From an uncultured Bacteroidales bacterium (GTDB taxonomy: Bacteria; Bacteroidota; Bacteroidia; Bacteroidales; UBA932): 53,057 nucleotides of DNA. The stretch covers positions 1 through 53,057 of the forward strand of contig CASEOO010000019.1 in the NCBI GenBank assembly GCA_949289565.1, given 5' to 3'. The translations under genes were made by a program, and so were the position numbers. Below the pieces are notes generated by a model. It was not told where the DNA came from. It saw only the letters and a list, made by a program, of their open reading frames with translations, and made no database searches. Below are positions 47,438 to 53,057 of this stretch, piece after piece; the stretch's first letter is position 1; each line of letters opens with the position of its first letter.

Positions 47438-49024
47438 TTATAAGATTTTCAGGCCTTGGACTTTCCGTTTTTCAGCTTCTACCTCCTCTTTCGAAAGGAC
47501 ACTCTGCAGCATCACTTCAAGATGCTTGGTGACACCTCCGGTCATGTCCTTTGCATCGATGGAAAGCAGGCCCTGTTCGTTGATATTGAAATACATCTCG
47601 ATCGGAGCGCCTTTAGGAAGGTTTGCCGGAAGAGGTCCGAGTTCCCCCTGGATAAGCGGCTTGCAGAGATCTTCCGGAACAAACTCATCCATGCTTCCGT
47701 TCTCGAAGAACTCCATATACACGCTTGTCTGGTTCGCCACGACCGTCCCGACAGGAAGGGTCTTGGTGTAAGGCAGCTCGGTATTCTTGTATATCTGGTT
47801 CACGATTTCCTCACGGCCGTTGTCATCCACCACCAGACGCACTGCTATACACTGGCTGATCACGTTGACTATCTTGATAGGGCCCTTGCCGCTTCCTATA
47901 GCAAAAATAGGATTCGACTTGTCCACTTCCGTCTGAGGTTTCGGAGCATCCCCGCCTTCATCTATAGGGAAGGCCGCGATATTGATGCCGTAAACGGCGG
48001 CACCCTTCGCCACAGCCTGGTCCGGATCGCAGAATTCTATCGGAGTGGCCGGGAATTCAGCCTTCAGCCTGGTCATGATCTGAGGCATCCTCGTGGAACC
48101 GCCCACCAGGAGTATCTTGTCGAAAGACGTGACTCCCTTCTTGGCCGCGGCATCCATGGTTTCATGCATTTTCTCAATGGAGCTTTCCAGAAGGGATCTG
48201 GTCGCATTGTCAAACTCTTCCACCGTAATCTCTATCTTCTGGCCGTTCAGGCGGATAACTGCGGAACTCTTCTGTGTGAGCTGCTTTTTGGCCGTTTCGG
48301 CCTTTAGTTCGAGATCTCCCATGGTCTCGATATCGTCATAGATGGAATCCATGGATTCTCCTGTCATCTCGGAATATTTTCCGATCACGAATTCCCTGAT
48401 AGCATCATCCCAGTCCTTTCCGCCGAGCTGATGGTCTCCTCCGGTAGCCACGACTCTGATCTGTCTGTCTTCCACCTTTATGATGGTGACATCGAACGTA
48501 CCGCCGCCGAGGTCGTAGACCATGACAGTCTGTGGACTGTCCAGATTCAATCCGTATGATATGGCCGCCGCAGTAGGTTCATTGATGATGGCCAGCACAT
48601 TCAGTCCGGCGATATCACCTGCCTGCCTGGTGGCCTCCCTTTCATCCATACCGAAATATGCAGGACATGTGATGACCACGTCCTTCACTTCCTCACCGAG
48701 AACCTCTCGTGTATCTTTCGCTATCTTCTTGAGAATCAACGATGATATGGCTTCCGGTGTATATTCCTGTCCGAAGGCCGAGAAAGTATAGTCTCTCTTT
48801 CCCATCTGGCGTTTGATAGCCGAGCATACATTGGCCGGATCTGTGTTCAACGTCTCCTTGGCGGCCTGTCCGACAGATGTGTTTCCACCCTCCTCAAAAG
48901 CCACTACCGACGGTGTGACCGGAGAACTGTCCTGATTGGCCACCACTACAGGTTTCCCGAAATCATCCACATAGGAAATACACGAGTATGTAGTTCCCAA
49001 GTCAATTCCAAAAATCTTTCCCAT
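47438..49024 (-). CDS. Hsp70/DnaK-like protein without C-terminal lid
   Basis: The 528-residue Hsp70 has a full ATPase domain (1-350). Phosphate-1 GIDLGTTYS, phosphate-2 VYDLGGGTFDVT and adenosine VGGSTRMP motifs are intact. The usual linker with DVLLLDV is missing; an Asp/Pro/Lys-rich stretch (351-383) leads into a substrate-domain-like beta region (384-505). The protein stops about 110 residues before the end of a normal DnaK, so the helical lid and EEVD-like tail are absent. Gene order GrpE-like, Hsp70, J-like mimics a dnaK locus, but the divergence and neighbours argue for a special Hsp70 rather than housekeeping DnaK. Confidence 0.92.
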   Translation of the reverse strand: MGKIFGIDLGTTYSCISYVDDFGKPVVVANQDSSPVTPSVVAFEEGGNTSVGQAAKETLNTDPANVCSAIKRQMGKRDYTFSAFGQEYTPEAISSLILKKIAKDTREVLGEEVKDVVITCPAYFGMDEREATRQAGDIAGLNVLAIINEPTAAAISYGLNLDSPQTVMVYDLGGGTFDVTIIKVEDRQIRVVATGGDHQLGGKDWDDAIREFVIGKYSEMTGESMDSIYDDIETMGDLELKAETAKKQLTQKSSAVIRLNGQKIEITVEEFDNATRSLLESSIEKMHETMDAAAKKGVTSFDKILLVGGSTRMPQIMTRLKAEFPATPIEFCDPDQAVAKGAAVYGINIAAFPIDEGGDAPKPQTEVDKSNPIFAIGSGKGPIKIVNVISQCIAVRLVVDDNGREEIVNQIYKNTELPYTKTLPVGTVVANQTSVYMEFFENGSMDEFVPEDLCKPLIQGELGPLPANLPKGAPIEMYFNINEQGLLSIDAKDMTGGVTKHLEVMLQSVLSKEEVEAEKRKVQGLKIL

Positions 49025-49065
49025 GATTATGTAATTTTAAGATATTATTTTCCTGTCCCGGAAAG

Positions 49066-49653
49066 TCATTTGACCTTGTAGACCGCTACCATTTCAGGCT
49101 GGAGGACAGCGCCGTTCCAGCGGTAGCCTTTCGATATGCGTTCAGCTATCCTGTTATCCATGTCAGGATCTTCCGTGACCACGGTTCTCCTGGCACGCTG
49201 GGTTCTCGGATTGAACACATCGGACTCCTCGGCGAAAATCTCGACGCCATTGTCCTCAAGCATTTCCGCGATATCGTCAGGAAGGGTGCGAAGGTATTCG
49301 AGAGATCTTTCCGTATCATAATTCTCCATCTTGGACACATACGACCTCAGATCGTTTATTATGGCTATCGTCCCTGTGACAAATGGTTTGAGGAGTTTCG
49401 CATACAAGTCGTTCTTGTACTCGTCCCGCTCCTTATACAGCCTGTCGAACAATCCGTTCTTATGTTCATCCACAGCTATCTTCTGGTCGAATTTGTTTTC
49501 GAGGCGTCCGATTGCCTCCAGAATATCCTGGATTCCCGGCTGCGGATCTTCCTGTACGTCATTTTCCGGCTTTTCCGGCTCCTGTACGTCTGCTGGAATT
49601 TCCTCCTGCTCCTGCGCAGGCACTTCCTCAGTCTGAATGTCTTCTATCGGCAT
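49066..49653 (-). CDS. GrpE-like nucleotide exchange factor
   Basis: The 195-residue protein has an acidic disordered N-terminus (1-45), a long coiled coil (about 48-125) and a small C-terminal beta domain. The latter keeps GrpE-like features (NPRTQRARRTVVTEDPDMDN, then ISKGYRWNGAVLQPEMVAVYK). GrpE dimers exchange ADP for ATP on Hsp70. It is the first gene of the operon, 41 bases before the Hsp70-like gene. It is more divergent than housekeeping GrpE (for instance no FDPNxHEA pattern), fitting a dedicated partner. Confidence 0.85.
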   Translation of the reverse strand: MPIEDIQTEEVPAQEQEEIPADVQEPEKPENDVQEDPQPGIQDILEAIGRLENKFDQKIAVDEHKNGLFDRLYKERDEYKNDLYAKLLKPFVTGTIAIINDLRSYVSKMENYDTERSLEYLRTLPDDIAEMLEDNGVEIFAEESDVFNPRTQRARRTVVTEDPDMDNRIAERISKGYRWNGAVLQPEMVAVYKVK

Positions 49654-49680
49654 GATTCCTTAGTTTTAGCATAATCTTTA

Positions 49681-49712
49681 CAAACATATGAAAAATTCAG
49701 GCGCGTAACAAA
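49681..49712 (-). promoter_or_regulatory. Promoter of the chaperone-GTPase operon
   Basis: On the minus strand a -33 TTTG (49709-49712), a 20-nt spacer and a -7 TATGTTTG (49681-49688) match the Bacteroidetes primary-sigma consensus. Transcription should begin near 49676, about 23 bases before the grpE-like ATG. No heat-shock-type inverted repeat is visible around it. Confidence 0.82.
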
Positions 49713-49776
49713 TTTTAATTGCCCGTGGCGCAAACAACTCCTTGGCCTTCCCGGAAAAGGTTTACACTTATAAAAT

Positions 49777-52449
49777 TCAGCCGATTCCCAGCTTCTCTTT
49801 CATGGAACGGAGCAGGTCGAAAGCCTGGAGCGGGGTCATGTTGTTCAGGTCGGCCGCTTCAAGGTCTTCTTTCAAGGACGAGAGCACAGGGTCATCCAGC
49901 TGGAAGAACGAAAGCTGGAGGGAGCCGTCGCTCTCCACCCGGCCTTCCTTGACATTGTGCGGTCTTATCCGTGCCTTGGTCATGGCATCCTTCTTCTCCC
50001 CGCCTTTTTCCAAAGCATTCAGAGTCCGTTCGGCCGACTCTATCACCTGCCGCGGCATTCCGGCCATCCTGGCCACATGGATACCGAAACTGTGGGCTAC
50101 TCCGCCCTCTTTCAGCTTCCGCAGGAATATCACCCTTTTGTCCACTTCCTTCACAGCAATATGGAAGTTCTTCACACGCGGATATATTGTTTCCAGATCG
50201 TTCAGTTCGTGGTAATGTGTCGCGAAGAGTGTCTTCGCCCCGTCTCCGTATTCGTGGATATACTCCACGATGGCCCGGGCTATGGACATGCCGTCGTATG
50301 TGGAAGTTCCGCGGCCTATCTCGTCCAGAAGGACCAGAGAGCGGGAAGAAAGGTTGTGCAGGATCATGGATGTCTCCAGCATCTCCACCATGAAAGTGGA
50401 CTCGCCGCGTGAAATATTGTCGGAAGCCCCCACTCTGGTGAAAAGTTTGTCGCAATACCCGATACGGGCCTCCGCGGCCGGAACAAAAGAACCGATCTGC
50501 GCCATCAGCACTATCAGGGCCGTCTGTCTCAGAAGCGCCGACTTGCCGGCCATGTTCGGACCGGTCAGGATGATGATCTGCTGCGACTTGTTGTCCAGCA
50601 TGATATCGTTGGGCACGAATTCTTCTCCTGCCGGCATGAGGGTCTCTATCACCGGATGCCGTCCTGCCCTGATGTCTATCATAGTACCGTCGTTCACTTC
50701 CGGACGGCAATAATGATGTGTCACCGCCAGTTCCGCGAATCCAGCAAGCACATCCAGACGCGCCAGAATCCTGCTGTTCGACTGCACCCTGCTTATATTC
50801 TGCTGGATTTTGCCAACAAGTTCAGCATACAGCCTCGCCTCTATCTCGTATATACGCTGCTCAGCTCCCAGAATCTTTTCCTCATACTGCTTCAGTTCCT
50901 CCGTGATATACCGTTCGGCATTCACCAGAGTCTGCTTTCTGATCCAATCTTCCGGCACCCTGTCCTTGTGCGCGTTCCTGACTTCGAGATAGTATCCGAA
51001 AACAGAATTGTAATTTATCTTCAGAGATGTTATTCCCGTCCTTTCGATTTCCCTCTGCTGGATGCCGGCAAGGATATCCTTGCCGTGCAATGCCAGATCC
51101 CTTAGCGAGTCCAGTTCTTCGTCTACACCGGATGCTATGACATCCCCTTTACCCACAGCTGCGGCAGGGTCCGGATTCATAGTCCGCGACAATATCTCCA
51201 GAAGCCCTGAACAGTCAGCCAATGCTCCCATCATCTCGTCCAGTGCCTGAACTCCTTTCCCTGAGCACAATTTCGAAATCGGAGCTGTCTGCTCCAGTCC
51301 CCTTTTCAGCTGCATGACCTCCCGCGGGGCGATCTTTCCGGCAGCGGCACGTGAAATGATCCTTTCCAGGTCACCGGTATCTCCAAGGTGTTGCTGGACC
51401 TGTCTCAGATCATCCTGATGATCATGGAAATACTGCACTGCCGAATACCTCGACTCGAGTTCCTGAATGTCCATCACTGGCATTGCCAGCCAGCTCCTGA
51501 GCAGGCGGGCACCCATGGGAGAAGAACATTTGTCGATGACGGATATCAGCGGCACGCCTTCCCCTCCGGCAGCGGAAGAGAATATTTCCAGATTTCTGAA
51601 TGTGAAGCGGTCCATCCATACGAACCGGCCTTCATCTATCCGCGATATTGAACAGATGTTTTTCAATCCCGAATGCTGGGTCTGCTCCAGATACACCAGC
51701 AACGCTCCGGCAGATGTGACTCCGAGCGGGAAGGAATCTATGGCAAAACCCTTCAGGGATTCCACATTGAACTGCCGTTTGAGTTTCTCTACAGAAGAAT
51801 CATAGACGAATGCCCATTCATCCAGAGTCGATATATAGTACTGGTCATTGAACTTTTCCTGGACGCCTTTCTTATAGCTTCTCGGAACGACAAGTTCTTT
51901 CGGAGCAAATGATGAAAGAAGGGTGGAAATATAGTCCACCGTGCCTTCCGCTATCTGGAATTCACCCGTGGAAACATCCAGAAACGCGGCTCCGCACTTG
52001 TCTCTGTCAAAGGTAAGGCCGCAAAGAAAATTGTTCTCCTTCTGGTCCAGAAGCTGGTCGTTGAAAGCGACACCGGGGGTAACCAGCTCTGTCACTCCCC
52101 TTTTGACTATCTTCTTCGTGAGTTTGGGGTCTTCGAGCTGGTCGCATACGGCGACCTTGTAGCCAGCCCTGACAAGTTTCGGCAGATATGTGTCCAGAGA
52201 ATGATGCGGAAAACCGGCCAGAGGGACAGAAGCCTGCGGGCCGTTCGCCCTCTTTGTAAGAACAATCCCGAGAACCTTGCTAGCTATAAGTGCATCATCT
52301 GCAAATGTCTCATAGAAATCGCCCACCCTGAAAAGAAGCACAGCCTCGGGATACTGTGCCTTCACTTGAAAATATTGTTTCATCAGCGGGGTCTCCGCTA
52401 TCTTTTCTCCTGCCATCCTTAAACGTCCTTCTACTCTTTTTCCTGTCAT
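49777..52449 (-). CDS. mutS: DNA mismatch repair protein MutS
   Basis: The 890-residue MutS recognises mismatches and small loops and recruits MutL. The mismatch-binding N-terminal domain has FRVGDFYETFADDA, the Phe-x-Glu wedge motif. The ATPase has Walker A GPNMAGKSALLRQ and the signature DEIGRGTSTYDGMSIA. A helix-turn-helix near HVARMAGMPRQVIESAERTL is also present. Length is usual for MutS1. An internal ATG at 52416 (MAGEKIAETP) matches family starts better, and the -7 box at 52451-52458 would place transcription start near 52446, inside the longer reading. I favour 52416. Confidence 0.97.
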   Translation of the reverse strand: MTGKRVEGRLRMAGEKIAETPLMKQYFQVKAQYPEAVLLFRVGDFYETFADDALIASKVLGIVLTKRANGPQASVPLAGFPHHSLDTYLPKLVRAGYKVAVCDQLEDPKLTKKIVKRGVTELVTPGVAFNDQLLDQKENNFLCGLTFDRDKCGAAFLDVSTGEFQIAEGTVDYISTLLSSFAPKELVVPRSYKKGVQEKFNDQYYISTLDEWAFVYDSSVEKLKRQFNVESLKGFAIDSFPLGVTSAGALLVYLEQTQHSGLKNICSISRIDEGRFVWMDRFTFRNLEIFSSAAGGEGVPLISVIDKCSSPMGARLLRSWLAMPVMDIQELESRYSAVQYFHDHQDDLRQVQQHLGDTGDLERIISRAAAGKIAPREVMQLKRGLEQTAPISKLCSGKGVQALDEMMGALADCSGLLEILSRTMNPDPAAAVGKGDVIASGVDEELDSLRDLALHGKDILAGIQQREIERTGITSLKINYNSVFGYYLEVRNAHKDRVPEDWIRKQTLVNAERYITEELKQYEEKILGAEQRIYEIEARLYAELVGKIQQNISRVQSNSRILARLDVLAGFAELAVTHHYCRPEVNDGTMIDIRAGRHPVIETLMPAGEEFVPNDIMLDNKSQQIIILTGPNMAGKSALLRQTALIVLMAQIGSFVPAAEARIGYCDKLFTRVGASDNISRGESTFMVEMLETSMILHNLSSRSLVLLDEIGRGTSTYDGMSIARAIVEYIHEYGDGAKTLFATHYHELNDLETIYPRVKNFHIAVKEVDKRVIFLRKLKEGGVAHSFGIHVARMAGMPRQVIESAERTLNALEKGGEKKDAMTKARIRPHNVKEGRVESDGSLQLSFFQLDDPVLSSLKEDLEAADLNNMTPLQAFDLLRSMKEKLGIG

Positions 52450-52450
52450 G

Positions 52451-52458
52451 CAAATGTA
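52451..52458 (-). promoter_or_regulatory. -7 box upstream of mutS
   Basis: The minus strand reads TACATTTG, a TAnnTTTG match. No TTTG is found at the expected 19-21 bases upstream, so the -33 element is weak or absent. It decides for ATG 52416 as the mutS start. Confidence 0.45.
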
Positions 52459-52575
52459 CGGAAAATTGCCATTTTACCGACAGTCCGATGAAAAATCAGC
52501 AAAACTTTACGGCGATAAACTTTACGACAGTAAATTTTATAATCCGATTTGTCTCGGAGAATTATCCTGTTTCAT

Positions 52576-52583
52576 TATATTTG
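52576..52583 (+). promoter_or_regulatory. -7 box upstream of the glycosyltransferase
   Basis: TATATTTG matches TAnnTTTG. A TTTG at 52548-52551 lies 24 bases upstream, slightly long. The predicted start of transcription (about 52589) makes ATG 52621 more likely than ATG 52591 as the start codon. Confidence 0.55.
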
Positions 52584-52620
52584 TAATTTTATGATAGAGA
52601 ATCGGCCTCGACATAAATTC

Positions 52621-53057
52621 ATGAAAAGGGTACTGGTCATAACATATTATTGGCCGCCTGCCGGAGGGTCAGGCGTGCAGCGATGGGTGAAATTCGCCAA
52701 ATATCTGCCGGGAGAAGACTGGCAGCCGGTCATTTACACACCTGAAAATCCCGAACTGACATCTGTCGACAAGACTCTGGCGGACGATATTCCGCCTGAG
52801 GCCGAAATCCTGAAAACCAGGATAACGGAACCGTACAGGATATACAGGTCTCTGACAGGAAAATCCGGGGAAAAGCAGGGCGAAGTGAATCCGATAAGCG
52901 GAGGAAAGAAGTCCCTTTTCCAGAAACTCTCCCTTTTCATCCGCGGGAACTTCTTCATCCCGGATCCGAGGTGTTTCTGGGTGAGGCCGTCAGTCAAATA
53001 TCTGCTGAGGTATCTGAAAGACCATCCGGTGGACATCATAGTCAGTACCGGACCGCC
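52621..53057 (+). CDS. Glycosyltransferase, N-terminal part (cut by window edge)
   Basis: An open reading frame without a stop begins MKRVLVITYYWPPAGGSGVQ and continues to the last base (145 codons seen). The YYWPPAGGSGVQRW pattern is the N-terminal acceptor-side loop of GT-B-fold glycosyltransferases of the family GT4 kind, and a Rossmann-like DIIVSTGPP stretch follows at the edge. Such enzymes build surface polysaccharides or O-glycans in the cytoplasm. In-frame ATG 52591 is an alternative start. The donor and acceptor cannot be told from this part. Confidence 0.82.
   Translation, partial: MKRVLVITYYWPPAGGSGVQRWVKFAKYLPGEDWQPVIYTPENPELTSVDKTLADDIPPEAEILKTRITEPYRIYRSLTGKSGEKQGEVNPISGGKKSLFQKLSLFIRGNFFIPDPRCFWVRPSVKYLLRYLKDHPVDIIVSTGP

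Noticed and set aside
47438..49653. Housekeeping grpE-dnaK locus
   Set aside because: The Hsp70 lacks the lid and linker, the GrpE is divergent, no real dnaJ follows, and the genes are locked into an operon with GTPase/GAP1 genes. A special paralogue fits better, though the rest of the genome is not visible.
38594..49653. Restriction-modification, toxin-antitoxin, CBASS or retron defence cassette
   Set aside because: No nuclease, methyltransferase, cyclase, reverse transcriptase or small toxin is encoded. Any defence role would have to come from the GTPase/GAP1/chaperone proteins.

Overview
The window is chromosomal DNA of a Bacteroidota bacterium, most likely of the order Bacteroidales. The evidence is a SusC/SusD pair with SusE-like and GH97 proteins, a NigD-like lipoprotein, an S46 dipeptidyl-peptidase, a TPR-TM-HTH regulator, and promoters of the Bacteroidetes type (-33 TTTG, 19-20 nt, -7 TAnnTTTG). 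Five such promoters or -7 boxes could be located exactly. I cannot assign a genus. No stretch above about 300 bases lacks a gene. I saw no CRISPR array, transposase, integrase or reverse transcriptase.

Layout. 1-270: tRNA-Gly(GCC) on the minus strand with its promoter and terminator, plus a tRNA-like fragment in inverted orientation. 331-4186 (minus): pheS, a nitroreductase, a small exported protein and aspS. 4309-5191 (plus): rsmA/ksgA with a clean promoter. 5246-16485 (plus): a polysaccharide utilisation locus consisting of a frameshifted TPR-HTH regulator, SusC, SusD, a SusE-like lipoprotein, a clan GH-D-like hydrolase and a SusB-type GH97. 16744-24992 (plus): an amino-acid operon thrA, PGM-like homoserine kinase candidate, thrC, proC, proB, proA. 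A second, retaining-type GH97 follows 17 bases later (25010-26986), so two GH97 genes of different mechanism flank the amino-acid genes. 27060-29213 (minus): an EF-G-like paralogue, then a small gene. 29764-38591 (plus): RNase HII with an unusual insertion, an unknown lipoprotein, an S46 peptidase, an Mrp/NBP35 ATPase, a NigD-like lipoprotein, an ECF-type sigma factor, and a protein joining an inner-membrane-type N-terminus to a beta-barrel-like C-terminus.

38594-49653 (minus) is the most interesting region. It is a compact six-gene operon with gaps of 3-41 bases and one textbook promoter. In transcription order it encodes a GrpE-like protein, an Hsp70 without a C-terminal lid, a 966-residue protein with a degenerate J-like domain, two zinc ribbons and FN3-like domains, a soluble zinc-ribbon GTPase, a GAP1-like 750-residue protein, and a membrane-anchored zinc-ribbon GTPase with a large predicted periplasmic domain. 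It looks like a private chaperone machine (GrpE/Hsp70/J-like) coupled to a paired-GTPase/GAP1 module. GAP1/double-GTPase modules have been proposed, computationally, to belong to NTP-dependent conflict systems. The full chaperone-GTPase arrangement is my candidate for the undescribed system.

49777-52449 (minus): mutS. 52621-end (plus): the start of a glycosyltransferase, cut by the window edge.
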